The position numbers were made by a program, and so were the translations under genes. From Leeuwenhoekiella aestuarii (GTDB taxonomy: Bacteria > Bacteroidota > Bacteroidia > Flavobacteriales > Flavobacteriaceae), in NCBI RefSeq assembly GCF_004104055.1, contig NZ_QOVJ01000001.1, forward strand, positions 992,001 through 1,056,000: 64,000 bases of DNA. The letters run 5' to 3'. The notes under the pieces are model-generated. The model ran no database searches, had not been told where the DNA came from, and saw only the letters and a list, made by a program, of their open reading frames with translations. Positions within the stretch are counted from its first letter, which is position 1. Every line of letters starts with the position of its first letter. This document shows positions 8,591 through 17,148 of this stretch, piece after piece.

Positions 8591-8612
8591 TGTTTAGCGC
8601 TTTTCGTTCTAT

Positions 8613-10223
8613 TTAACCTAAAGGTGGTTGCCCATTCAGTATTGCTTCACTTGCATATGCTTCATATTTTTTAAAATTTGCTTTAAAAGCTGTAGCCAGT
8701 TTGTGAGCCGTTTTATAATAACCTTCATCGTTGTTCCAGGTTTGTCGAGGGCTCAACACGCTATCAGGAACACCAGGACAGGTGCGCGGTTGGGCAACTC
8801 CAAAAACAGAGTGAATATGATAGTCTTCGTGGTTGATTTCTCCTAACTTATTATCGAGTGCTGCATTAATCATCGCCCGGGTATATTTTAGAGCCATTCG
8901 TTTTCCTATTCCATAAGGGCCACCCGTCCACCCAGTATTGATGAGCCATACATTAACGCCGGTTTCTTGCATTTTAGCAATAAGCATTTCAGCATAGCGT
9001 GTAGGATGTAATGGCATAAATGGCGCTCCAAAGCAAGCCGAAAAAGAAGGTATAGGTTCGGTAATACCTGCTTCGGTACCTGCAATTTTTGCTGTGTAAC
9101 CACTAATAAAATGATAAGCAGCTTGTCCCGGAGTGAGTTTTGAGATAGGAGGCAAAACCCCAAAAGCATCTGCTGTTAAAAAGAAAATGTTTGTAGGCTT
9201 TTTACCTGTTGAAGGAATCTGAATATTATTAATATGATGTATCGGATAGCTTACGCGGGTATTTTGGGTAATAGATGTGTTTGTATAATCTACTTCTTGA
9301 TTTTCGGCTACACTAACATTTTCTAGCAATGCGCCTTTTTGAATCGCCCCAAAAATATCCGGTTCCTGTTCTTCAGAAAGATTGATAACCTTGGCATAAC
9401 AACCTCCTTCAAAATTGAATATTGTATTGTCTGGTGTCCATCCATGCTCATCATCACCTATGAGTTTTCGGGAGGGATCTGCACTCAAGGTTGTTTTACC
9501 TGTACCAGAAAGTCCAAAGAAAATAGCTGTTTCTCCATTTTCTCCTACGTTAGCAGAACAGTGCATAGGTAGCGTACTCTTCTGGGTGGGAAGTAGAAAG
9601 TTCAATACCGAAAAAATTCCTTTCTTGATCTCGCCTGTGTATCCCGTGCCGCCTATTAAAATTGTTTTTTCTTCAAAACTGATGATCGCAAAATTTTCTT
9701 GTCGCGTACCGTCAATTTCAGGATTAGCCTTAAATCCAGGTGCATTGAGAATGAGCCAGTCTTCCTTAAAGTTCTCTAAATCTTCTTTACTAGGTCGCAA
9801 AAACATATTATGAGCAAATAAATTTGACCATGCGTGCTCGTTGATCACGCGTATTCCCAGACGATATCGGGGATCGGCACAGGCAAAGGCGTCTCTTACA
9901 AAAAGTTTTTTGTCAGAAAGATAGGTCTGTATTTTTTCGCGCAGGCGATTAAATTTGAGTTTATCAAACGGGATATTGATATCTCCCCACCATACTTCAT
10001 CGCGTGTAAGCTCGTCAATAACAATAAATCGATCTTTAGGAGACCGTCCGGTAAATTTCCCGGTATTTATTGCGAGAGCTCCAGAAGCTGTTGTTTTACC
10101 CTGGCCATTTTCTACACAGATCTGGTGCAGCTCTTGAGGGTCTAATTGATACTGAACTGTTGCATTTTTGATTCCGTATTTTGATAACGAAATCGTTTTC
10201 GTAAATAAGGCAGTTGAAGCCAT
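8613..10223 (-). CDS. pckA: Phosphoenolpyruvate carboxykinase (ATP)
   Basis: This is a gluconeogenic enzyme converting oxaloacetate and ATP to phosphoenolpyruvate, CO2 and ADP in the cytosol. It is 536 aa, the normal size of the ATP-dependent family. The P-loop GLSGTGKTTLS and the following metal/kinase block IGDDEHGW are intact. Substrate-binding signals are TGRSPKDRF near residue 55, the active-site region HCSANVG, and GYTAKIAGTEAGI. The RMALKYTRAMINAAL block is also present. It is a single gene, convergent with hemD and preceded at 71 nt by the DUF423 gene on the same strand. Confidence 0.97.
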   Translation of the reverse strand: MASTALFTKTISLSKYGIKNATVQYQLDPQELHQICVENGQGKTTASGALAINTGKFTGRSPKDRFIVIDELTRDEVWWGDINIPFDKLKFNRLREKIQTYLSDKKLFVRDAFACADPRYRLGIRVINEHAWSNLFAHNMFLRPSKEDLENFKEDWLILNAPGFKANPEIDGTRQENFAIISFEEKTILIGGTGYTGEIKKGIFSVLNFLLPTQKSTLPMHCSANVGENGETAIFFGLSGTGKTTLSADPSRKLIGDDEHGWTPDNTIFNFEGGCYAKVINLSEEQEPDIFGAIQKGALLENVSVAENQEVDYTNTSITQNTRVSYPIHHINNIQIPSTGKKPTNIFFLTADAFGVLPPISKLTPGQAAYHFISGYTAKIAGTEAGITEPIPSFSACFGAPFMPLHPTRYAEMLIAKMQETGVNVWLINTGWTGGPYGIGKRMALKYTRAMINAALDNKLGEINHEDYHIHSVFGVAQPRTCPGVPDSVLSPRQTWNNDEGYYKTAHKLATAFKANFKKYEAYASEAILNGQPPLG

Positions 10224-10294
10224 AAAATTGAATTTTTAGTAAATACGCGATAAAATTAATGCTTTAATTTTATCAATAAGTACAAAACAATTGA

Positions 10295-10681
10295 TTATTT
10301 TACATATTTAATAAAATTATATGTAATTAGAATCCAGGCTGAAATCAGTAAAGCACCGCCTATTGGAGTAATCCAGGCAATTGCCGAAATATCAATTCCC
10401 GTAAGAGGTTTTGTGGTGAGTAAATAAATAGAACCGCTGAATAAAAGCACGCCTAAAAGAATCAGATAAAATGTGCTTTTTTGGGCTTTTTCAGTTAAGG
10501 GTAAAGCAGTACCGGTTAATAGCAGTAAGAATGCATGGTACATTTGGTAACGCACACCGGTTTCAAATGAATTTACAGCTTCGGGAGTTAAACTCTCCTT
10601 CAGCCCGTGGGCTCCAAAAGCTCCCAGAATGACTGCTGTTAAACCTAAAAGCGAACCGGTGATGAGAAGCATTCTTTTCAT
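10295..10681 (-). CDS. DUF423 (YgdD-type) membrane protein
   Basis: This is a small integral membrane protein of 128 aa with four hydrophobic helices. The family signature GAFGAHGLKESLTPEAVNSF follows helix 1, then a YQMYHAFLLL helix start and a C-terminal PIGGALLISAWI helix. DUF423 proteins are widespread and have no established activity. The gene is divergent from the saccharopine dehydrogenase gene with about 63 nt between start codons. Confidence 0.88.
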   Translation of the reverse strand: MKRMLLITGSLLGLTAVILGAFGAHGLKESLTPEAVNSFETGVRYQMYHAFLLLLTGTALPLTEKAQKSTFYLILLGVLLFSGSIYLLTTKPLTGIDISAIAWITPIGGALLISAWILITYNFIKYVK

Positions 10682-10744
10682 AATACGTGTTTTAATGCGC
10701 GATCAAATGATTAAATTCAACTGGAGTAAAAATACCATTTTATT

Positions 10745-12109
10745 ATGCGAAATGTCTTAATTATAGGAGCAGGAAAATCTACTGCACAGCTTATAAAATA
10801 TTTAGCCGAAAATGCTATCACCGAAGACTTACGTTTAATTGTTGCTGATAAGGAGTTCATTAATGCAACTAGACTGGCAAAAGATTGGGCGTGTATAAAA
10901 GCTGTTCAATTAGCTATAGCAGATGCTGAGGCGAGACAACAACTAATTAAAAATGCTGCTATTGTAATTAGTATGTTGCCCGCACAGTTGCATATCGAAA
11001 TAGCACGAGATTGTTTACGCTTCAAAAAAAATATGGTAACGGCTTCTTATATCAGCGAGGAGATGGAAGCCTTAAATAAAGAGGTAACCGCAAACGGACT
11101 TATTTTTATGAACGAAATAGGTCTGGATCCCGGTATTGATCATATGAGCGCAATGCGGGTGATTGACCGCATTAGAGACCAGGGAGGTAAACTACTTTTG
11201 TTTGAATCGTTTTGTGGCGGATTAGTTGCTCCTGAAAGTGATGATAATCTCTGGAATTATAAATTTACCTGGAACCCTAGAAATGTGGTTTTAGCCGGGC
11301 AAGGTGGTGCAGCAGAGTTTATTCAGGAAGGAACCTACAAATACATTCCTTATCAAAGACTTTTCAGAAGAACAGAATTTCTTGATGTGGAAGGTTACGG
11401 GCGATTTGAGGCGTATGCAAACCGTAATTCATTAAAATACCGAAGCATCTACGGTCTTGAAGATGTGCTTACGTTATATAGAGGGACCATGCGTAGAGTA
11501 GGTTTTTCACGAGCATGGAATCTTTTTGTACAACTCGGGATGACAGATGATAGTTATGTTTTGCAGGATACAGAAACGATGAGCTACCGCGAGTTTACAA
11601 ACTTATTTTTGCCATATTCTCCTACAGATTCTGTACAGTTAAAATTACGCCATATGCTCAAGATTGATCAGGATGATTTGCTGTGGGATAAACTCTTAGA
11701 ATTGAATTTATTTGATAAAACTAAAAAAATTGAGCTTCGGCAAGCAACTCCTGCTCAATGCCTGCAACGCATTCTTGAAGATAAATGGACGCTTGATCAC
11801 AATGATAAAGATATGATCGTTATGTATCATAAGTTTGGTTATGAACTCAATGGCGAGCAAAAACAAATAGATTCAACTATGGTAAGTGTGGGCGAGAATC
11901 AAACCTATACCGCAATGGCAAAAACGGTGGGTTTACCGGTGGGTATAGCAGCTTTAAAGATTTTAAACGGTGTTATTACCAATCCGGGAGTGCAATTGCC
12001 AGTCTCAAAAGAGGTTTACAACCCTATTCTTGATGAGTTAGAAACTCACGGAATTATTTTTAAAGAATACGAAGTACCTTATTTGGGCTATAACCCACAT
12101 CACGAATAA
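10745..12109 (+). CDS. Saccharopine dehydrogenase (LYS9-like)
   Basis: This NAD(P)-dependent enzyme is of the saccharopine reductase/dehydrogenase family and probably acts in lysine breakdown, converting saccharopine to glutamate and aminoadipate semialdehyde. The N-terminal Rossmann motif is IIGAGKSTAQL (residues 5-15). The family blocks VISMLPAQLH, NEIGLDPGIDHM and FESFCGGLVAPE are all present. The Lrp/AsnC regulator gene 183 nt downstream supports amino-acid catabolism; Lrp-type regulators commonly sit beside the enzymes they control. Direction of the reaction in vivo is inferred. Confidence 0.9.
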   Translation: MRNVLIIGAGKSTAQLIKYLAENAITEDLRLIVADKEFINATRLAKDWACIKAVQLAIADAEARQQLIKNAAIVISMLPAQLHIEIARDCLRFKKNMVTASYISEEMEALNKEVTANGLIFMNEIGLDPGIDHMSAMRVIDRIRDQGGKLLLFESFCGGLVAPESDDNLWNYKFTWNPRNVVLAGQGGAAEFIQEGTYKYIPYQRLFRRTEFLDVEGYGRFEAYANRNSLKYRSIYGLEDVLTLYRGTMRRVGFSRAWNLFVQLGMTDDSYVLQDTETMSYREFTNLFLPYSPTDSVQLKLRHMLKIDQDDLLWDKLLELNLFDKTKKIELRQATPAQCLQRILEDKWTLDHNDKDMIVMYHKFGYELNGEQKQIDSTMVSVGENQTYTAMAKTVGLPVGIAALKILNGVITNPGVQLPVSKEVYNPILDELETHGIIFKEYEVPYLGYNPHHE

Positions 12110-12121
12110 ACTTAATTTAGT

Positions 12122-12147
12122 TTACTCGGTAATCAAGATTAAAATAC
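12122..12147. repeat. Dispersed TCGA-centred palindromic motif, copy 2 (diverged)
   Basis: TTACTCGGTAATCAAGATTA is related to the copies at 3266, 20341 and 50849, with changes in the palindrome core. It lies just after the saccharopine dehydrogenase stop. Confidence 0.4.
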
Positions 12148-12244
12148 TTCAAAACGCAAAGCAAAGTCAAAAGCTTTTTCCTGATAATAAATTGCGGATT
12201 TACCGGAGAATAGTTTACGATTATAACTTTTATTCAGTTAGAGC

Positions 12245-12274
12245 TTGTGTGAAGTAAGTTTATTGCTACATTTA
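12245..12274 (+). promoter_or_regulatory. Promoter of the Lrp-type regulator
   Basis: TTG (12245-12247), a 19-nt spacer and TACATTTA (12267-12274) match the Bacteroidetes consensus except for the last base. The start codon follows at 12293, giving a short leader. Confidence 0.45.
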
Positions 12275-12292
12275 GGTGACAAATTATAGGTT

Positions 12293-12763
12293 ATGAAAAT
12301 CGTAAACGAACAAATAGCAATAGACGGAATAGATAAAATCATTTTACGTCAGTTGATGGATGATGCACGGAAACCCATTTTAGAGATTGCCAGACAAGTA
12401 GGGATCTCGGGTGCTGCTATTCACCAGCGCCTGCGCAAATTGGAAAAATCAGGTTTAATTACCGGTTCAAAATTTACAGTAGATCCTAAAGTTTTAGGAT
12501 ATAATACCATGGCTTTTATAGGGATTTATCTCGACCGGGCAATGAGCAATCCTAAAGCGGTTAAACAACTTGAAGAAATCCCTGAGGTTTTAGAGTGTCA
12601 TTATACCACCGGAAACTGGTCAATTTTCATTAAAATACTCTGTAAAAATAACGAGCACCTGATGCACTTACTCAACAAAAAAGTACAGGCTATTGACGGT
12701 GTTTCGCGAACAGAAACTTTTATTTCCTTAAATCAACAAATAGAAAGGCAGATTCAGATTTAG
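12293..12763 (+). CDS. Lrp/AsnC family transcriptional regulator
   Basis: This DNA-binding regulator senses amino acids. An N-terminal winged helix-turn-helix (residues 10-65, with ILRQLMDDARKPILEIAR and a recognition helix around GAAIHQRLRKLEKSG) is joined to a C-terminal RAM/ActR ligand domain (about 75-150, HYTTGNWSIFIKI). Its length of 156 aa is normal. It follows the saccharopine dehydrogenase gene on the same strand but has its own promoter-like sequence, so it may control that gene and itself. A terminator follows. Confidence 0.93.
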   Translation: MKIVNEQIAIDGIDKIILRQLMDDARKPILEIARQVGISGAAIHQRLRKLEKSGLITGSKFTVDPKVLGYNTMAFIGIYLDRAMSNPKAVKQLEEIPEVLECHYTTGNWSIFIKILCKNNEHLMHLLNKKVQAIDGVSRTETFISLNQQIERQIQI

Positions 12764-12798
12764 GTTGAAAACCAAAAATGGTTTTGATTGAACCAATA

Positions 12799-12839
12799 AA
12801 AAACCCGGTACTTTTGAATATCAAGTAACCGGGTTTTCC
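12799..12839. terminator. Rho-independent terminator after the Lrp-type gene
   Basis: AAAACCCGGTACTT pairs with AAGTAACCGGGTTTT (one bulged base), with a T-run at the end. It separates the convergent Lrp-type and LuxE-like genes. Confidence 0.8.
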
Positions 12840-12917
12840 AACTTAACTAACCAACCAATTATGAACAGTTATTAAGTCGATTATAATGCAAATAACTTAC
12901 AGTAATTTAAAAAAAAA

Positions 12918-13895
12918 TTACAAAACCATAAGATTGCAACCGCGTATATCTGAGGTGTCAAATCTGCCCAGAATTTCAAAGTGTTTGTCATCTATTTTCT
13001 TACCTAAATCTTGAGTGGCGATAAACGGACATGAGTAGTGATTGGCAAGATCGATGACGTTGATTCCACCAGTTTTCCCCGGTTCAACCAATTGTAAGGC
13101 ATCTTCGGTATCTCGCATAAATACTTGCACCCAAGGCGGTAACGTGAAAATACCTTTGCCGTTAGAATATCCCTGAGAAAGTAATTCGGTCATGCCATAT
13201 TCGCTGTGAATTTCGGCTACGCCAAAACCTTTTTTAAGAATTTGATGCAGCTCTTCGCGAATGAGTTCTTTACGACGACCTTTCATGCCGCCGGTTTCCA
13301 TTACAATAGTGTTTTGAAGCTCAAAATTAAACTGCTCTACCAGATCAAGTAATGCAAAAGAAACACCAATTAATAAAACTTTTTCTCCTCCTGCATCCAG
13401 GCGTTTTAGCGTTTTGCTCAAGCCGTTATAATCGTTTAAGTAAAAGCCACTTTCAGGCTTTTTACTGTCTTTGATCAGACAGTCTACCATATAAATTAAA
13501 GAAGATCCATTGCGCTCGAGATAAGAAGGTAAGAGCGCAAGTACTGTATATTCTTCGATGTTACCGTAATGTAAATTAAAGCTTTCGCGAAAGCTATATT
13601 CATACAAACTCAGGTCTGTGACGTGGTGTTTACTAGTGACGCTTCCGGTGGTGCCACTGCTTGTAAATGTAGTTTGAATAGCATCTGTTGAAGCTAAAAC
13701 GTTAAACTCCTTAAAAAACTGAATAGGAAGAAAAGGTATTTTTTCAACCTGATTGATTGCTGAAGGAATAACAGCTAAAAGATCACAGAATTTACGGTAG
13801 ACCGCATTGTGTTCCCACTGAAACTGAAAAGATGCAAGTGCGCAGGATTCAAATTCTGAAGTATTAGAAATTTTAAAAATAAATTCTGGGAGCAT
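12918..13895 (-). CDS. LuxE/PaaK-like acyl-protein synthetase
   Basis: This is an ANL-superfamily adenylate-forming protein of the short LuxE type (325 aa). The AMP-binding phosphate loop reads TSSGTTGSVTSKHH (around residue 75-88). The later motifs HSEYGMTELLSQ (the A5-type Y-G-M-T-E) and the DLG core before the final strand are present. LuxE in luminous bacteria activates fatty acids; in flavobacteria the substrate is unknown. I choose ATG 13895 (MLPEFIFKIS) because the upstream in-frame ATG adds an unrelated hydrophobic stretch and would lie beyond the -7 box. Confidence 0.85.
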   Translation of the reverse strand: MLPEFIFKISNTSEFESCALASFQFQWEHNAVYRKFCDLLAVIPSAINQVEKIPFLPIQFFKEFNVLASTDAIQTTFTSSGTTGSVTSKHHVTDLSLYEYSFRESFNLHYGNIEEYTVLALLPSYLERNGSSLIYMVDCLIKDSKKPESGFYLNDYNGLSKTLKRLDAGGEKVLLIGVSFALLDLVEQFNFELQNTIVMETGGMKGRRKELIREELHQILKKGFGVAEIHSEYGMTELLSQGYSNGKGIFTLPPWVQVFMRDTEDALQLVEPGKTGGINVIDLANHYSCPFIATQDLGKKIDDKHFEILGRFDTSDIRGCNLMVL

Positions 13896-13912
13896 AGCTA
13901 GTTTTAGAGTTG

Positions 13913-13920
13913 CAAAGGTA
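13913..13920 (-). promoter_or_regulatory. Candidate -7 box for the LuxE-like gene
   Basis: On the minus strand this is TACCTTTG, a perfect TAnnTTTG, 17 nt before the chosen ATG. This supports the shorter start. No TTG was found at -33. Confidence 0.4.
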
Positions 13921-14003
13921 TTTAAAATGAAAAAGCAGCAGAACATTTATTAATTTTAAAGCAAGTATACTTTATCTAAATGTTACTAATGCTTTTGGTA
14001 TTA

Positions 14004-14031
14004 TTGTGCCAAGATTTAAACAGTATCTTTA
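14004..14031 (+). promoter_or_regulatory. Promoter of the response regulator/kinase operon
   Basis: TTG (14004-14006), a 17-nt spacer and TATCTTTA (14024-14031) are close to TTG-N19-TAnnTTTG. The ATG of the response regulator is 24 nt further on. Confidence 0.4.
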
Positions 14032-14055
14032 CGATTACATTAAATTTTTAGCCTT

Positions 14056-14739
14056 ATGAAGAAAAAAGAGATTAAAATTTTGCTGGTTGATGATGAGCCG
14101 GATATTCTGGAAATTGTAGGGTATAACCTTAGTAATGAAGGCTATCAGGTGATTACGGCTTCTAATGGTAAAGAAGGAGTTAAGGCCGCAAAAAAAAATA
14201 ATCCACATCTTATAATCCTAGATGTTATGATGCCTGAAATGGACGGTATTGAGGCTTGTGAGCAGATTAGAAAATTACCGGGGCATGAAGAAACCATTAT
14301 CACTTTTTTAACGGCCCGTGGTGAAGACTACTCTCAGGTTGCCGGTTATGATGCTGGTGCAGATGATTATATTACAAAGCCTATAAAACCTAAGGTACTG
14401 GTAAGTAAAGTAAAGGCTCTTTTACGTCGTCTTAAAGAAGAGGAGGAAGGTGATGCTTCTGTAAAGATTGGAGATTTAGTAATCAACCGTGAGGAGTATA
14501 AAATCATTAAGGATAAAAAAGAAATGGTACTCCCCAGAAAAGAATTTGAATTGCTTTCGCTTCTTGCTTCAAAGCCGGGAAAGGTCTTTAAACGAGAAGA
14601 TATTTTAGATAAAGTTTGGGGTAACGAGGTTGTTGTAGGCGGAAGAACCATAGACGTACACATTAGAAAACTACGCGAAAAAATAGGAGATAAAAAGTTT
14701 AAAACCATTAAAGGTGTGGGGTATAAATTTGTGGTTTAA
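14056..14739 (+). CDS. OmpR/PhoB-family response regulator
   Basis: This cytoplasmic response regulator of 227 aa has an N-terminal receiver domain with the acidic pair DD (residues 12-13), phospho-acceptor Asp56 (LIILDVMMPEMDG), Thr86 and Lys108 (DYITKPIKP). An OmpR/PhoB winged-helix DNA-binding domain covers residues ~130-226 (RKEFELLSLLASKPGKVF, VGGRTIDVHIRKLREKIG). Its TAA stop shares one base with the ATG of the kinase, so the pair is coupled. The Bacteroides regulator RprY has the same architecture, but orthology is not proven here. Confidence 0.93.
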   Translation: MKKKEIKILLVDDEPDILEIVGYNLSNEGYQVITASNGKEGVKAAKKNNPHLIILDVMMPEMDGIEACEQIRKLPGHEETIITFLTARGEDYSQVAGYDAGADDYITKPIKPKVLVSKVKALLRRLKEEEEGDASVKIGDLVINREEYKIIKDKKEMVLPRKEFELLSLLASKPGKVFKREDILDKVWGNEVVVGGRTIDVHIRKLREKIGDKKFKTIKGVGYKFVV

Positions 14740-15824
14740 TGGCAGCCAAGTTTAAAAAATCATATCGCTTTGCGGTGTTTTCATCTTCGATGATCACTGT
14801 TGCACTAACGCTCTTTGTGAGCGTTTTTTTCTATCTTAAAAATACCTTTGACTGGTCGTTTACGCTGCTGTTCTTTGTAGTGTGCTTTGCGTTTTCTTTT
14901 GTGCTGATACAGGTGCGGGTTGAGCGTTTTATCTACAAACGTGTGAAGAAAATTTATGATGATGTATCGCTTCTTGATGTTACGACCTTAAGGCGCGGGC
15001 AAGTGACTACAGATATGAATACGCTCACTAAAGAAGTTGAGCGTTTTGCAGCCAGTAAGAAATTAGAGATCGAATCGCTTAAGATACGCGAAGAGTATAG
15101 AAAAGAGTTTATGGGTAATGTGGCACATGAACTTAAAACACCTTTATTCACTACGCAGGGATATATTCTAACGCTTCTTGACGGGGCGATGAAAGATAAA
15201 ACCGTACGTAAAAAATACCTGAAACGAGCAGCAGCAGCAGTAGAGCGCTTGGTTTATCTTGTGAGTGATCTGGATATGATTTCTAAACTAGAGGTGGGGG
15301 ATTTGAATTTACGGTATGAATATTTTGATATGGTCTTGCTGGTAAAAGACACGTTCGAGCTGTTAGAGATGAAAGCATCTAAAAAGAATATTACGCTGAC
15401 TACAGATATGGATTACAATGAGCCGGTCTATGTAAATGCAGACCGGGAGCGTATTCAGCAGTTACTTACCAATCTTATTGTAAACTCTATAAAATATGGG
15501 AAGCAAGACGGCACAACAGAAATTTCTATTGAAAATCTAATTCAGAATAAAGTCATCGTGCGTGTGACTGATAATGGAGAAGGAATCGCTAAGGAACACA
15601 TTCCACGACTATTTGAGCGGTTCTATCGCGTAGACAAAAGTGGTTCACGCAGAGAAGGAGGGTCAGGCCTTGGTCTCTCTATCGTCAAGCATATTATTGA
15701 AGCCCATGACGAAAAGATTTATATTGAAAGCGACTTTGGAGTGGGATCTGAATTTTCGTTCACTCTTGAAAAGGCCGAAGAGCTCCCCAAAACCAGTGCT
15801 GTTGAAGCTTCCCTCGTTGAGTAA
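14739..15824 (+). CDS. Sensor histidine kinase, PhoR-like, without a sensor domain
   Basis: This membrane histidine kinase (361 aa) is partner of the preceding regulator. Two transmembrane helices (about 12-32 and 40-58) are separated by only a few residues, so no periplasmic sensor domain is present. A short linker leads to the HisKA domain with H130 (GNVAHELKTPL). The HATPase_c domain carries N-box LLTNLIVNSIKYGK, G1 DNGEGI, F-box RLFERFYRVDK and G2 GGSGLGLSIVKH. The 3' 162 nt, from just after the G2 codons, overlap antisense with the glycosyltransferase gene. Signal sensed is unknown. Confidence 0.93.
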   Translation: MAAKFKKSYRFAVFSSSMITVALTLFVSVFFYLKNTFDWSFTLLFFVVCFAFSFVLIQVRVERFIYKRVKKIYDDVSLLDVTTLRRGQVTTDMNTLTKEVERFAASKKLEIESLKIREEYRKEFMGNVAHELKTPLFTTQGYILTLLDGAMKDKTVRKKYLKRAAAAVERLVYLVSDLDMISKLEVGDLNLRYEYFDMVLLVKDTFELLEMKASKKNITLTTDMDYNEPVYVNADRERIQQLLTNLIVNSIKYGKQDGTTEISIENLIQNKVIVRVTDNGEGIAKEHIPRLFERFYRVDKSGSRREGGSGLGLSIVKHIIEAHDEKIYIESDFGVGSEFSFTLEKAEELPKTSAVEASLVE

Positions 15825-16832
15825 GGGTTTAAAACCACTATAAACTTTAGCCTTGCTCAGTGCTTTTAAGCTGAAATTCTCTTGTTCTTTAAACGGTATA
15901 ATGCCTTTGTTTTGCAAACGTTTTGCAAGATATTCTTGTTCGGTTTGACCGGGTGTTGGTATAAAAAAGGCTTTTTTACCCAGTTTGTACAGATCCATTA
16001 CTGTGGTGTAGCCAGAGCGACTAATGATAAGGTCGCTAGAGCAAATGGCTTTTTGTAAATCTTCAGTTTCCATAAAGTTTACAATTTTTACCTGCTCTTT
16101 ACGGGTAATGCTTTGTTGTTCTTCAATTACACCGCGTACAAAAAGCACCTGACCTTTATAATGCTTCAGTTCGTGCATTAAAAGTTCTTCAAGCTCTGTA
16201 CGTTGAGGTTCTGGGCCGCTTAACAACACCATGATGTCGTAATGCGATTCAGTCTCAACAGGCTCTAAGCGGGACAAAGCTCCAATATATTTTACTGGGA
16301 TTTCAAACTTTTTAGGATGACCTAGTTTTCCGCTTAGATTGGTTTTTCCAGAAAAATCAGGAACCCAGCACTCGTCAAAGCGTTTAATATAATTGCGGTG
16401 CATAGCAGAAGTCAAACGGGTGGTGCTTCCGCTTAAGACCTGTAATTGGTGTGTCACAAAAACGGTAGGTATATCGTTGTGGTAAAGACCTAAACGGTTG
16501 TCAGAAATAACACCGTCTATTTTTTTGTTTTTAACCAGTTTCTTAAGTAATTCTCGTTCTTGCCGGATCGCCTTAAGCACTTTAGGACTGCGCAAAAGCA
16601 TTTTCCATTTAAAACGTTTTCCGTTTTTAGCGTATTCTATTTTATAAGAAAAAAATTCTAAAAACTCAAGCTGCGGAAACTCTTTTTGAAGTAGTTGCAA
16701 CGCAGGACCGTCACTACCTATGATAACCTGAAAACCTTCAGCCAAAAGCGCATGGATAATGGGTATGCTGCGTGTAGCATGACCCAGTCCCCAGTTAAGC
16801 GGTGCGACTAATATGTTTTTTGGTTTATTCAT
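15663..16832 (-). CDS. GT28-like glycosyltransferase family protein
   Basis: This is a GT-B fold protein of about 389 aa related to MurG/UDP-glycosyltransferases. The N-terminal nucleotide-sugar fold starts with LVAPLNWGLGHATRSIPII (residues 8-26). The C-terminal domain has the acceptor/donor block SSDLIISRSGYTTVMDLYKLG and the FFIPTPGQTEQEYLA loop. Acceptor and sugar are unknown. I start at ATG 16832; a TTG lies one codon before. The last ~54 codons lie antisense to the 3' end of the histidine kinase gene: the frame simply has no stop until 15663. Confidence 0.85.
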   Translation of the reverse strand: MNKPKNILVAPLNWGLGHATRSIPIIHALLAEGFQVIIGSDGPALQLLQKEFPQLEFLEFFSYKIEYAKNGKRFKWKMLLRSPKVLKAIRQERELLKKLVKNKKIDGVISDNRLGLYHNDIPTVFVTHQLQVLSGSTTRLTSAMHRNYIKRFDECWVPDFSGKTNLSGKLGHPKKFEIPVKYIGALSRLEPVETESHYDIMVLLSGPEPQRTELEELLMHELKHYKGQVLFVRGVIEEQQSITRKEQVKIVNFMETEDLQKAICSSDLIISRSGYTTVMDLYKLGKKAFFIPTPGQTEQEYLAKRLQNKGIIPFKEQENFSLKALSKAKVYSGFKPLLNEGSFNSTGFGELFGLFKSERKFRSHSKVAFNINLFVMGFNNMLDDRETKA

Positions 16833-17148
16833 CAATACAAAGATGTAACATAGCTGGTAATTAAACGTTTCCGCTAGATTATCAAACTATTAAAAATACC
16901 GTTTAGTATACGATTTGAAAAATCATAGGTTGCTTGTAATGCTTTAAATATCAATATGTTGTGTGTTTTTAATTGTGTTATCAAAAGGTTAGTGTGTTTT
17001 ATAGCTTGATTATAGAAGCGCATGTGAAGGAGTACCCGTATATTTGACGCGAATTTTTACAGAGGCATATTTTACGAGAGTAAAAGCTTCAGTGATTTTA
17101 AGTTTTTAAAGCATTAACGTCCGCTTGCGGGATTAGAGATCATCAGAT
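16833..17148. other. Intergenic region before trmB
   Basis: About 316 nt of AT-rich sequence between divergent genes. I see no open frame with coding character and no repeat known to me. The only structure found is a small CCGC-TT-GCGG hairpin at 17121-17130, 18 nt before the trmB start. Promoters for both flanking genes should lie here, but no convincing TTG/TAnnTTTG pair was found. Confidence 0.5.

Noticed and set aside
9415-9813. Long frame antisense to pckA
   Set aside because: It lies entirely opposite a highly conserved enzyme gene and shows no recognisable protein; it mirrors the codon bias of pckA.
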